Source: an uncultured Pelagibacteraceae bacterium | Lineage (GTDB): Bacteria; Pseudomonadota; Alphaproteobacteria; Pelagibacterales; Pelagibacteraceae | NCBI GenBank assembly: GCA_902545555.1 | Contig: CACCGK010000005.1 | Location: 1 to 48,036 of the forward strand | Direction of reading: 5' to 3' | Length of the DNA: 48,036 bases | Part shown: positions 16,972 to 25,494 of the stretch, one piece after another | Layout of the letters: the number at the start of each line of letters is the position of its first letter | How positions within the stretch are numbered: the first letter of the stretch is position 1 | The notes under the pieces: generated by a model | What the model was told of the DNA's origin: nothing | What the model saw: only the letters and a program-made list of their open reading frames with translations | The model's database searches: none | Position numbers and translations under genes: made by a program

Positions 16972-17284
16972 CATTGTTTACGCAATCCTTGTTACGTCTT
17001 TAGCAACATTTTTGTCTAGATTTTTGGGTGCTCTAACATCTGAGGGAATAAAAGAAACTTCCAAGCTTTTTAAGTGGTTTAATTGTTTAGCCTATGCAAC
17101 CTTGGCAGCATTAATAGCTAGAACTATAATTTTTCCTGCTGGTGTTTTGGTAGATGCTAGTTATTACAGTAGATCAATTGTTGTGTTTTTGTCCTTGTTT
17201 GTTTTTTTTATTTCTAAGAAAAACTTTGTTTATCCAACAATATTCTCAGCTATTTGTATGGCAATAATAAATAATTATATCTGA
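16961..17284 (+). CDS. azlD: AzlD-family small subunit of branched-chain amino-acid exporter
   Basis: A 107-residue membrane protein with four hydrophobic helices. The AzlD pattern TFLSRFLGALTSE followed by LFKWFNCLAYATLAALIARTI is recognisable. It starts with GTG within the end of azlC (11-base overlap), the standard arrangement for this two-gene exporter, and ends the first Liv operon. Confidence 0.87.
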   Translation: MSANIVYAILVTSLATFLSRFLGALTSEGIKETSKLFKWFNCLAYATLAALIARTIIFPAGVLVDASYYSRSIVVFLSLFVFFISKKNFVYPTIFSAICMAIINNYI

Positions 17285-17323
17285 TTAAATTAATTTATAA
17301 AATAAGGTAAAATAAAATTTAGA

Positions 17324-18235
17324 ATGCAAAAAATTACAGGCATAGACATTCAAAAACATGATAAATCAAATAGGATTATAAAAATTAGTTTAGAAAATGA
17401 CATAATAGATAAATTAATTTTCCCTTTTAATAAATTTGATTTAACAGCATTAGAGCTAAAACCATTTACAAGATTTACTTTAGCTAAAAGTTTAGATGAT
17501 TTAACAAATAATAAATTAAGCGAATTAATGAACTCAATTATTAGAGATAGATCTACAGGTTGCTTTATTATTGGACCAAAAAATATAACCGCAAAAATTA
17601 ATGATACATTTTTAGTTAAGTTATCAACTGCAATAGCTCATCTAATTGGTGTACCTAATCATGATGCCATGGCAGGAAAATATTATGCTCGTTTTCATGT
17701 TAAACATGAAGATACTAGCGACTCTTACCTAAGAAAGGCTTATAGGAATATGGATCTTCACACAGATGGGACGTATGTGAAAGATGTAACCGATTGGTTA
17801 ATTATGACAAAAATTGATGAGCAAAATGTTGAAGGTGGTGAAACAGCCATGTTACACCTTGATGACTGGGAGCATTGTGATGATTTATACAATGATCCAA
17901 TTGGGAGACAAAATTTTGTTTGGGGGTCACCAAAAAGTAAAAATATTGATTACAAGGTAGAGCATCCAGTCTTTTCGACTGATAAAGAGGGAAGACCAAC
18001 GATATCTTATATAGATCAATTTCCAGAACCTAAAAATATGGATCAAGGAAATTTTTTACAGAGATTGTCTGATGGATTAGAGGAAAGTAAAAATAAAATA
18101 ATTACAAAATTACCTGTTGGATTCTCTGTGATTGCAAATAATTATTTCTGGCTTCATGGAAGAAAACCTTTTAAAAAAAATAAGGAATTAAGTAGGGAAT
18201 TACTAAGAATTAGAGGTTCTTTTTTTGTTAATTAA
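17324..18235 (+). CDS. glaH: Glutarate 2-hydroxylase (CsiD/GlaH)
   Basis: Fe(II)/2-oxoglutarate oxygenase that converts glutarate to L-2-hydroxyglutarate with succinate and CO2 as products. The 303-residue protein matches the CsiD pattern throughout: FTRFTLAKSLDDL near 48-60, STAIAHLIGVPNHDAMAGKYYARF (101-124), the iron ligands His146 and Asp148 in LHTDGTY, KIDEQNVEGG, HLDDWEH, YIDQFPEPK, the distal ligand His278 in WLHGR, and Arg residues in RELLRIRG for 2-oxoglutarate. It lies alone between the azlD end and a reductase gene. LhgO, which usually follows and reoxidises the product, is not in the window. Confidence 0.9.
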   Translation: MQKITGIDIQKHDKSNRIIKISLENDIIDKLIFPFNKFDLTALELKPFTRFTLAKSLDDLTNNKLSELMNSIIRDRSTGCFIIGPKNITAKINDTFLVKLSTAIAHLIGVPNHDAMAGKYYARFHVKHEDTSDSYLRKAYRNMDLHTDGTYVKDVTDWLIMTKIDEQNVEGGETAMLHLDDWEHCDDLYNDPIGRQNFVWGSPKSKNIDYKVEHPVFSTDKEGRPTISYIDQFPEPKNMDQGNFLQRLSDGLEESKNKIITKLPVGFSVIANNYFWLHGRKPFKKNKELSRELLRIRGSFFVN

Positions 18236-18267
18236 TTCAATATAATCAATATAAAGTATGCAAAATT

Positions 18268-19035
18268 ATGAATTTAGGTTTTATTGGTACTGGAAAAATT
18301 GCAGCTTCAGTGATTACTGGAATATGTAAATCAAAAATTTCCTATAAGAAAATTATTATTTCTCCAAGAAATAAAAAAATAGCTCTTAAGTTAAAAAGAA
18401 AGTTTAAAAAAATAATTATTGCCAAGGATAATCAACAAATTTTAGATCAATCTAATTGGGTATTTTTATCTGTTACACCTACTGTTGGTGAAAAAATTAT
18501 TAAAGATTTAAAATTTAAATCAACCCAAACAGTCGTTAGTTTTATTTCAACAATTACTTTATCTCAATTAAAGAAAGCAATTAAAGTAAAAGCAAAAATT
18601 GTAAGAGCAATACCTCTACCTCCAATTTCATTAAAGAAAGGTCCAGTGCCTATTTGTCCTCCTAATTCAAAAGTAAAAGCATTTTTTAATAATTTGGGCA
18701 CAACTGTAGAAATTAAAAATGAAAAATCATCCATAAATTTTTGGTCAACCTCTGGCATGATGGCACCTTTTTATGAGATGTTGAGAGTAATGACTGATTG
18801 GTTGGTAAAAAGAGGGGTAAAAAGAAATAATGCTCAAAAATATATTACTTCTTTATTTCTAGCTTTATCTGAAGATGCTGTAGTAAATTCAAAAGAAAAT
18901 TTAAAGAATTTAGTAAAAGAGTCTCAAACGCCAAAAGGTTTAAATGAACAAGGTGTGAAAGAATTAACTAAAGATGGATTTTATAGATCTCTAGAAAGAA
19001 CATTAAATAGTATTCACAGAAGACTTAACAAATAA
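18268..19035 (+). CDS. Pyrroline-5-carboxylate reductase-like NAD(P) oxidoreductase
   Basis: A 255-residue protein with the P5CR layout: N-terminal Rossmann motif GFIGTGKIAASVITGI at residues 4-19, an IISPRNK segment after the second strand that suggests NADP binding, VFLSVTPTVGEKII, and VRAIPLPPISLKKGPVPICP in place of the usual RxMPNxP block. The C-terminal signature expected as PGGTT is here TPKGLNEQG, so the proline/pyrroline-binding site is altered and the true substrate may differ. The next gene, a LivG-type ATPase, starts 5 bases later and may be co-transcribed. Confidence 0.75.
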   Translation: MNLGFIGTGKIAASVITGICKSKISYKKIIISPRNKKIALKLKRKFKKIIIAKDNQQILDQSNWVFLSVTPTVGEKIIKDLKFKSTQTVVSFISTITLSQLKKAIKVKAKIVRAIPLPPISLKKGPVPICPPNSKVKAFFNNLGTTVEIKNEKSSINFWSTSGMMAPFYEMLRVMTDWLVKRGVKRNNAQKYITSLFLALSEDAVVNSKENLKNLVKESQTPKGLNEQGVKELTKDGFYRSLERTLNSIHRRLNK

Positions 19036-19040
19036 ATCAA

Positions 19041-19829
19041 ATGTCTGAAAATATTTTAGAGATTAATAATTTAAGTAAATATTTTGGTGGATTAGCTGCA
19101 GTTTCAGATTGTTCAATAAAAGTTAAAAGAGGAACTATCACTGGTATCATTGGGCCAAATGGATCTGGTAAAACAACTTTATTTAATTTAATTGCTGGAA
19201 ACTTAAAATCCTCTGGTGGAAATGTTGTTTTTGATGATGAAAATATTACTGATGTTCCATCTTATGAATTGTTTTCTAAAGGGTTGTTAAGAACATTTCA
19301 AATTGCACATGAGTTTTCAAATTTATCTGTTTTAGAAAATTTAATGATGGTTCCAGGAAATCAATCTGGAGAAAAAATAATGACAGCATTATTTAAACCA
19401 GGTTTAGTTGCACAAGAAGAGGCTGTGGTTAAAGAGAAAGCGAAAGAAGTTGTTGAATTTTTAAATTTAGGACATTTATCAAATGAGCTCGCTGGAAATC
19501 TTTCAGGTGGACAAAAGAAATTATTAGAACTTGGAAGAACCATGATGGTTGATGCAAAATTAGTATTATTAGATGAAGTAGGGGCTGGAGTTAACAGAAC
19601 TTTGTTAAAAGATCTTGGAACTGCAATAGAAAAGTTAAATAAAGAAAAAGGTTATACTTTTTGTATGATTGAACATGATATGGATTTTATTGGAAGATTG
19701 TGTGATCCAGTGATTGTAATGGCTGAGGGTTCAGTATTATTTGAAGGAAGTGTTGATGAAGCAAAAAAAGATGAGAAAGTTATCGAAAGCTATCTTGGAA
19801 GAGGATCAAAATTAAAGGATACAAACTAA
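19041..19829 (+). CDS. livG: Liv-type ABC transporter ATPase LivG, second set
   Basis: ATPase subunit of 262 residues. Walker A GPNGSGKTT is near 37-45, signature LSGGQKKLLELGRTM near 152-166, Walker B VLLDEVGAGVNRTLL (the usual DEPTAG is DEVGAG here), and H-loop MIEHDMDF. It opens the second Liv-type block, transcribed in the order ATPase, ATPase, permease, permease, which is the reverse of the first block. It overlaps the next ATPase gene by one base. Confidence 0.9.
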   Translation: MSENILEINNLSKYFGGLAAVSDCSIKVKRGTITGIIGPNGSGKTTLFNLIAGNLKSSGGNVVFDDENITDVPSYELFSKGLLRTFQIAHEFSNLSVLENLMMVPGNQSGEKIMTALFKPGLVAQEEAVVKEKAKEVVEFLNLGHLSNELAGNLSGGQKKLLELGRTMMVDAKLVLLDEVGAGVNRTLLKDLGTAIEKLNKEKGYTFCMIEHDMDFIGRLCDPVIVMAEGSVLFEGSVDEAKKDEKVIESYLGRGSKLKDTN

Positions 19830-20536
19830 TGGCATATTTTGAAGGAATAGAAATGACAGGTGGTTATGGTAATGGTCCTGACATTATTAGTTCGTGTTCA
19901 GTAAATGTTAATAAAGGTGAAATAGTTTCTATTTTAGGTCCTAATGGAGCTGGTAAATCAACTGCCATGAAAGCGATGTTGGGCTTGTTGAATTTAAAGT
20001 CTGGATCAGTAAAGATTGATGGTAAGGATATTTCAAAATTATCTCCTCAAGATCGAGTTAAGCAAGGTATTTCTTTTGTGCCACAGACTAAAAATGTTTT
20101 TGCAGGGATGACTGTTGAAGAAAATTTAGAAATGGGTGCATTTCTTGTTGAGGATGAAATCAAAAATATAATTGAGGAAATTTATGAATTATTTCCAATT
20201 TTAAGAGAGAAAAGAAATCAGTTGGTTGGTGAACTCTCTGGAGGTCAAAGACAACAAGTAGCTCTAGGTCGAGCTTTAATGATTAAACCCACTGTTTTAA
20301 TGTTAGACGAGCCAACTGCCGGTGTATCGCCAATTGTGATGGACGAATTATTTGATCATATTGTAAAAGTAAAAAGAACAAACGTTGCTATCTTAATGGT
20401 AGAACAAAATGCAAAACAAGCCTTAAGCATTTCAGATAGAGGCTACGTGCTAGTTACTGGAGAAAATCGTTATTCAGGAACTGGAAAAGAATTATTAGAC
20501 GATCCAAGAGTAAGAAGCTCTTTTTTGGGAGGGTAA
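19829..20536 (+). CDS. livF: Liv-type ABC transporter ATPase LivF, second set
   Basis: ATPase subunit of 235 residues, the normal LivF length without the N-terminal extension seen in the first set. Walker A is GPNGAGKST near 37-45, Q-loop FVPQTKNVFAGM, signature LSGGQRQQVALGRAL, Walker B VLMLDEPTAGVSP and H-loop MVEQNA. The permease gene begins one base after its stop codon. Confidence 0.93.
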   Translation: MAYFEGIEMTGGYGNGPDIISSCSVNVNKGEIVSILGPNGAGKSTAMKAMLGLLNLKSGSVKIDGKDISKLSPQDRVKQGISFVPQTKNVFAGMTVEENLEMGAFLVEDEIKNIIEEIYELFPILREKRNQLVGELSGGQRQQVALGRALMIKPTVLMLDEPTAGVSPIVMDELFDHIVKVKRTNVAILMVEQNAKQALSISDRGYVLVTGENRYSGTGKELLDDPRVRSSFLGG

Positions 20537-20537
20537 T

Positions 20538-21548
20538 ATGGATTTTGTAAATGCAATAATTCTTTTATTAAATTATATATTTATTCCTGCATTAACTTAT
20601 GGTTCTCAGTTAGCATTAGGTGCAATATTTGTAACATTAATCTATGGAATTTTAAGATTTGCAAACTTTGCGACTGGTGACATGATGTCTTTTGGAACCA
20701 TGATGACAATATTGTTTACATGGTATTTTCAATCTTTAGGTGTTTCTTTAGGTGTTTTACCTACTGCTTTATTGGCTATTCCATTTGGAATAATTTTCAT
20801 GATTTTTTACATGCTTATAATAGATAAGTTTGTCTTTAAGTATTATAGAAATCAAAAAAGTCCCCCAGTTCAATTTGCAATGGTGAGTATTGGAGTAATG
20901 TTTGTAACACAAGCAGTGGTAAGAATTATTATTGGACCTGGTGACAGAAGATTTTTTGATGGTGAAAAATTTATTATTAAAGCTCGTGAATTTAAGGAGA
21001 TGACAGGTTTAAATGAAGGTCTTGCATTGAAATCAACTCAAGTGATAACCATTTTTGTAACAATAGTTTTAGTCTCTTTATTGTTTTGGTTTTTAAATAG
21101 AACAAAAACTGGAAAAAGTATGAAAGCTTATTCTGATAATGAAGATCTTGCTTTGTTGTCAGGTATTGATCCAAAAAAAATAGTTTTAGTTACTTGGGTT
21201 ATTGCTGGAATTTTAGCTACAATAGGCGGTGCTTTGTATGGTTTGGATAAAAGTTTTAAACCGTTTACTTATTTTAATAATATGCTTCCTATTTTTGCTG
21301 CTGCAATTGTTGGAGGAATTGGAAATCCATTTGGAGCTTTTTTAGGTGGATATGTAATTGCTTTTTCTGAAATATTGCTCACTTACGCATATAAAAAATT
21401 CTTTATTTATATTTTACCAGAAAGTATGGAGCCAAGTAGTTTGGTTCAATTATTATCCACAGATTATAAGTTTGCAGTCTCGTTTTCTATTCTTGTAATT
21501 GTTTTAATTTATCGACCTTCGGGAATATTTAAGGGGAAAGTATTGTGA
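20538..21548 (+). CDS. livH: Liv-type ABC permease LivH, second set
   Basis: A 336-residue permease, about 40 residues longer than the first LivH, with the difference mostly in the first periplasmic and middle loops (RIIIGPGDRRFFDGEKF region). The blocks GAIFVTLIYGILRFANFATGDM, KSMKAYSDNEDLALLSGIDP and VGGIGNPFGAFLGGYVI are family-typical. It overlaps the following LivM gene by 4 bases. Confidence 0.9.
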   Translation: MDFVNAIILLLNYIFIPALTYGSQLALGAIFVTLIYGILRFANFATGDMMSFGTMMTILFTWYFQSLGVSLGVLPTALLAIPFGIIFMIFYMLIIDKFVFKYYRNQKSPPVQFAMVSIGVMFVTQAVVRIIIGPGDRRFFDGEKFIIKAREFKEMTGLNEGLALKSTQVITIFVTIVLVSLLFWFLNRTKTGKSMKAYSDNEDLALLSGIDPKKIVLVTWVIAGILATIGGALYGLDKSFKPFTYFNNMLPIFAAAIVGGIGNPFGAFLGGYVIAFSEILLTYAYKKFFIYILPESMEPSSLVQLLSTDYKFAVSFSILVIVLIYRPSGIFKGKVL

Positions 21549-22915
21549 GAAAAAACCTAAATGTAATTGCAGCATACAGTATCATGATGGTGCTCATTTT
21601 GATGGTTGGTATATTTCAGTCTTGGAACATAGCGTTATCAATATTTAATCTTTGTTTAATTTCTGCAGTTATGACAATGGGTGCGAATATTCAATGGGGA
21701 TATGCTGGTTTAATTAATTTTGGAATTATGGGCTATACAGCTTTAGGTGGTTTAGCTGCGGTATTAATATCTGTAGATCCTGTCCAAGAAGCTTGGAGGG
21801 CTGGAGGTTTCGACATTCTAATGTCGTTGTGGCTGATAGTAGTAATGGTATTAGTTATACGCTTTGTTTTAAAAAGATTTGAAAAATCAAAAATAAGAAC
21901 GTACAGCATAGCTGCAATAATAATTTCAGGTATTTTACTTATCAGATTTTCTGCAGAGCCAGGCATAGAAGCAATTGAAGCAGTAGATCCAGCTAAAACT
22001 GGTTTCTTAGGAGGATTTGGATTACCAATTATATTTTCTTGGATAGTAGGAGCACTTTTTGCTGGTGGTTTAGCTTTTATAGTTGGAAAAGTTGCGCTTG
22101 GTCTTAGAGCAGATTATTTAGCTATCGCAACACTTCTTATTTCTGAAATTGTTATTGCAATTATAAAACATGAAGACTGGCTCACAAGAGGAGTCAAAAA
22201 TGTTATCGGCTTAAAAAGACCTGCACCTTATGAAGTAGATCTACAAACAACTGATTGGTTTATTAAATTAGTTGAAAAGTTTAATTCAGGAAAATTAAGT
22301 GTAATTGAGAATTTAGCTGATAGACAAGCTGCTTTAAATCAACTTGTTATTGAAGGCTCTTCAGTATTTGTAAAACTGTGTTATTCAGGATTATTTTTAG
22401 TAGTAGTAATCATTCTTTTAATTTTAACTCAAAAGGCTCTTTATTCTCCATGGGGAAGAATGATGAGGGCAATTAGAGACAATGAGGAAGCTGCAAATGC
22501 AATGGGTAAAAATGTTGTTAAACAACATTTACTAATTTTTATTTTAGGCTCAGCAATTGTTGGAATTGCGGGTGCAATGCTTGTTACACAAGATGGTTTA
22601 TTTACACCCGGAAGTTATAGACCTATGAGATATACTTTTTTGATTTGGGTGATGGTAATTGTTGGAGGAAGTGGAAATAATTTTGGAGCAATTTTAGGAG
22701 GATTTGTTGTTTGGTTTTTATGGATAGAAGCTGCACCAATATCATTATTCTTAATAAACTTTTTCACTGCGGGAATTCCTGAAACAAATGCACTTAAAGC
22801 TCATTTAATTGAAAGCGTTCCTTATTTCAGATTTTTACTGATGGGATTAGGATTGTTGTTTATAATGAGGTATAGACCTAAAGGTATACTTCCTGAAAAA
22901 ATAGAAATAAAGTAA
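21545..22915 (+). CDS. livM: Liv-type ABC permease LivM, second set
   Basis: A 456-residue permease starting with GTG inside the livH end. It is about 100 residues longer than the first LivM, because a loop after the third helix (about residues 80-150, including a second hydrophobic stretch) and another of about 60 residues (215-275, rich in charged residues) are inserted. The core motifs remain: GANIQWGYAGLINFGIMGYT, ALGLRADYLAIATLLISEI, MMRAIRDNEEAANAMGKNV and YRPKGILPEK at the C-terminus. No binding protein lies in the same direction; the nearest is the convergent one at 24194-25384. Confidence 0.9.
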   Translation: MRKNLNVIAAYSIMMVLILMVGIFQSWNIALSIFNLCLISAVMTMGANIQWGYAGLINFGIMGYTALGGLAAVLISVDPVQEAWRAGGFDILMSLWLIVVMVLVIRFVLKRFEKSKIRTYSIAAIIISGILLIRFSAEPGIEAIEAVDPAKTGFLGGFGLPIIFSWIVGALFAGGLAFIVGKVALGLRADYLAIATLLISEIVIAIIKHEDWLTRGVKNVIGLKRPAPYEVDLQTTDWFIKLVEKFNSGKLSVIENLADRQAALNQLVIEGSSVFVKLCYSGLFLVVVIILLILTQKALYSPWGRMMRAIRDNEEAANAMGKNVVKQHLLIFILGSAIVGIAGAMLVTQDGLFTPGSYRPMRYTFLIWVMVIVGGSGNNFGAILGGFVVWFLWIEAAPISLFLINFFTAGIPETNALKAHLIESVPYFRFLLMGLGLLFIMRYRPKGILPEKIEIK

Positions 22916-22920
22916 ACGTA

Positions 22921-22992
22921 ATGAAATATATTATATTAGGTGCTGCTGCTGCTTGGGCTTTGTATATGGCTGATAAGTATTTATTCTTTTAA
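22921..22992 (+). CDS. Predicted 23-residue membrane mini-protein
   Basis: A short frame between livM and the MFS gene encodes a 23-residue peptide, MKYIILGAAAAWALYMADKY followed by LFF and TAA. It is a single hydrophobic helix with one positive residue at the N-side, so a membrane micro-protein is plausible. Its ATG lies 5 bases after the livM stop, and its TAA overlaps the ATG of the MFS gene by one base, the coupling style seen elsewhere in this operon. I have no family for it. The alternative is a chance frame that serves only to carry ribosomes to the next start. Confidence 0.5.
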   Translation: MKYIILGAAAAWALYMADKYLFF

Positions 22993-24161
22993 TGAATAAA
23001 AATCTTTCGTTACTTATATTAAGCCAGATTTTTGCTTTTACAGCTGCCCCAGTCACCGTTTTTTTAAGTGGTATAATTGGTTCAAAATTTAGTCCAATAA
23101 ATACTTTAGCAACTCTTCCAATGGCTTTGTCAGTAGTCGGAATTGCGTTATTTGCTTTTTTTGCTGCAAAGTTAATGAGTATAATTGGACGGAAATTGGG
23201 ATTCATTTATGCATCAGTAGGTACATGTTTTGCATCTCTTTTAACTGCATACTCTATAATTATAGAAAGTTTTGTCTTATATAATTTAGGATGCTTTTTA
23301 ATTGGTGGAGGAATAGCTTTTAGCCATCAATATCGTTTTGCAGCAGTCGAGGTTGTGGATAAGGATTATGCACCAAAAGCAATTTCTATCATTTTGTTAG
23401 CAGGAATAGGTTCGGCCTTTATTGGTCCAAACATTGCAAACATTTCAAAAGAATTAATTTCAGATCATATGTATGCAGGTTCTTATCTTGCACTTGCCAT
23501 TTTATCTATCTCATCAACAATATTTTTAATTTTTTATCAGGAACCAAAAACGATATCTAGTAATCAATATAAAACAGGAAGAAGTTTTTTTGAGCTTATC
23601 TCACAACCTAGATTTCTACAGGCACTGATAGCTTCAGCTTTTGCGTATGCAGTAATGACTTTTTTAATGACAGCAACTCCCATAAGTATGCATTTGATGG
23701 AGAAAATAAGTTTATCCAAGACTGGATTTGTTATTCAGCTTCATATAGCAGCCATGTTTTTACCTTCATTAATTACTGGAAATTTAATTAAAAGGTTTGG
23801 TCATAGTAAAATTATGCATATGGGAGTTTTATTATTTTTAATCACAATAATAACTAGTTTGTTTGAACAAAATTTTATTAATTATATGATTGCTCTTATT
23901 TTTCTAGGGCTAGGATGGAATTTTTTATTTATATCAGGAACAAGTTTACTTGTTTTGTGTTATAGAGAAGAGGAGAAATATAGAGCTCAAGGGTATAATG
24001 ATTTAATTGTTTATTCTATACAAGCAGCAGCGAGTTTGTCTGCTGGGCTGTTTCTAAGCTTAACTAGCTGGAAAACTATGAATTTAATTTGTTTAATTTT
24101 TCTAATTATCATAGCTCTATCTACCATAAGAGCTGACTTAAAAAAAAACCCCAGTAATTAA
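22992..24161 (+). CDS. MFS-family transporter
   Basis: A 389-residue inner-membrane permease with about twelve hydrophobic segments in two halves. The loop after the second helix (AAKLMSIIGRKLGFIYASVG) is the MFS motif A region, with G-R-K-x-G preserved. The best match of style is the sugar/drug efflux branch, but the substrate is unknown. It is the last gene of the second Liv block and its stop codon lies in the loop of a terminator hairpin. Confidence 0.87.
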   Translation: MNKNLSLLILSQIFAFTAAPVTVFLSGIIGSKFSPINTLATLPMALSVVGIALFAFFAAKLMSIIGRKLGFIYASVGTCFASLLTAYSIIIESFVLYNLGCFLIGGGIAFSHQYRFAAVEVVDKDYAPKAISIILLAGIGSAFIGPNIANISKELISDHMYAGSYLALAILSISSTIFLIFYQEPKTISSNQYKTGRSFFELISQPRFLQALIASAFAYAVMTFLMTATPISMHLMEKISLSKTGFVIQLHIAAMFLPSLITGNLIKRFGHSKIMHMGVLLFLITIITSLFEQNFINYMIALIFLGLGWNFLFISGTSLLVLCYREEEKYRAQGYNDLIVYSIQAAASLSAGLFLSLTSWKTMNLICLIFLIIIALSTIRADLKKNPSN

Positions 24162-24177
24162 ATTACTGGGGTTTTTT
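24143..24177. terminator. Bidirectional terminator between convergent genes
   Basis: Sixteen-base arms, AAAAAACCCCAGTAAT (24143-24158) and ATTACTGGGGTTTTTT (24162-24177), enclose a 3-base loop that is the TAA stop codon of the MFS gene itself. T-tracts exist on both strands, so it can end transcription of the plus-strand MFS operon and of the minus-strand binding-protein gene whose stop codon is at 24194. Confidence 0.92.
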
Positions 24178-24193
24178 GAATTAAGATAAAAAA

Positions 24194-25384
24194 TTATCTT
24201 TGTTTTTTAGTTTTGAATTTTCCACCTTTAATTTCTTGTTCTAAGAAAGAGCCTTCAGCTTCACCAACACTAGTAAAAGTTACTCCAGTTGCACCTTCGT
24301 AATTAATCTTTTTACCTTTTGCTAGTAAGTCTAAACCTTTCTTAAGTTCACCTGGATAAATTTTAGTTCCAGGAGCATTAGCAACATCCATTACATTTTT
24401 TGCAATTGATGCTCTGTCAGCAGAGTTACCTGCTTGCATTGCAAGAACGATTAAAGCAGCTGCATCGTAAGATTCACCTGTGTAAGGACCAGAAGCTTCT
24501 ACACCTCCAGCTTTTGCAACTTCAGCAAATATACCTGCACCTTTACCAGTAGAACCTGGTAATGATCCAAATGATTTGCTTAAATCTTTTCCGAATGCAT
24601 CAACTAAAGATTGACCAATCATACCATCTGATAAAATAAATCTATCAAACGCACCAGAGTCTAAAGAAGCTTGAATAATTCCTTTTCCTCCTTGGTCAAG
24701 ATAACCAATAACTGCTACAGCATCACCACCAGCAGAAGCAAGAGTTGCTACTTCAGATGAGTAATCTGCTTTTCCATCTTCGTGAGCAGTTACAGTTGTA
24801 ACTTTAATACCATGAGCTTCAACTGCCGCTTTGTAAACATCAGCTAAACCTTTACCATAGTCATTGTTAGTATAAGTGATTGCAACACTTTTTACTTTTC
24901 TGTCTTTAGTTATATCAGCTAAAATTTGACCACCTCTAGCATCTGATGGAGCAGTTCTAAAGAAATACCCTTTGTCATCTAGAGTTGTTAATCCTGGAGA
25001 AGTAGCTGAAGGTGATATCATTACTACACCATTTGGTACAGCAACGTTAGTTGCAATAGCACCAGTTACACCTGAACAGTCTGCTCCCATAATTGCAGCT
25101 ACACCACCTGAAATTAAACCTTCAGCTGCAGCTGTTGCCGCTGCTGAGTCAACACAAGTTGAGTCTGCTCTTACTGGCTCAATTTTTTTTCCACCTAATA
25201 GTGAACCTGAATCTGAGGCTTCTTTAAATGCAAGCTCTGCAGATGCAGCCATAGCTGGAGTTAGAGACTCAATAGGACCAGTGAATCCTAAGATGATCCC
25301 CATTTTAATCGAATGTCCGTCTGCCATTACATTTGAACCAAAACTTGATACAAACATAAATACAGCGATAAATAGTTTTCTCAT
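24194..25384 (-). CDS. Amino-acid-type ABC transporter substrate-binding protein (Peripla_BP_6), second set
   Basis: A 396-residue periplasmic binding protein. A signal peptide ends at residue 21 (SNVMA). The family opening strand KMGIILGFTGPIESLTP is followed by GKKIEPVRADSTCVDSAAAT, with a Cys pair likely to form the usual disulfide, then AAIMGADCSGVTGAI and FFRTAPSDARGGQ. Its gene points toward the second LivGFHM block and is the only candidate receptor for it, so the two probably form one transporter with separately controlled expression. Ligand unknown. Coding composition is notably Ala/Gly-rich, normal for abundant SAR11 binding proteins. Confidence 0.9.
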   Translation of the reverse strand: MRKLFIAVFMFVSSFGSNVMADGHSIKMGIILGFTGPIESLTPAMAASAELAFKEASDSGSLLGGKKIEPVRADSTCVDSAAATAAAEGLISGGVAAIMGADCSGVTGAIATNVAVPNGVVMISPSATSPGLTTLDDKGYFFRTAPSDARGGQILADITKDRKVKSVAITYTNNDYGKGLADVYKAAVEAHGIKVTTVTAHEDGKADYSSEVATLASAGGDAVAVIGYLDQGGKGIIQASLDSGAFDRFILSDGMIGQSLVDAFGKDLSKSFGSLPGSTGKGAGIFAEVAKAGGVEASGPYTGESYDAAALIVLAMQAGNSADRASIAKNVMDVANAPGTKIYPGELKKGLDLLAKGKKINYEGATGVTFTSVGEAEGSFLEQEIKGGKFKTKKQR

Positions 25385-25397
25385 TATCTTCCTCTAT

Positions 25398-25450
25398 ATT
25401 GTTAACAATTTATAAAAGACCAATTTAAGTATGAATATTATTAATATTCA
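25398..25450 (-). promoter_or_regulatory. Palindromic sites upstream of the second binding-protein gene
   Basis: Two inverted repeats lie in the 110-base leader region: ATTGTTAACAAT (25398-25409), 13 bases before the start codon, and an 8-base-arm repeat with GAATATT/AATATTC arms (25432-25450). Both are pure or nearly pure A+T, where palindromes arise often by chance, so a regulator site is only a possibility. Confidence 0.25.
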
Positions 25451-25494
25451 ATGACAAAATTATCCTATTTTAGATAGTTAATTGACGCTGAAAA

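Noticed and set aside
24972-25415. A 147-residue plus-strand frame opposite the second binding-protein gene.
   Set aside because: It is the mirror of a strongly Ala/Gly/Ser-coding gene, has a repetitive low-complexity translation and no independent start signal.
25398-25450. Palindromes upstream of the second binding-protein gene as a firm operator.
   Set aside because: Both are A+T-only or nearly so and such repeats are common by chance here; kept only as a low-confidence feature.
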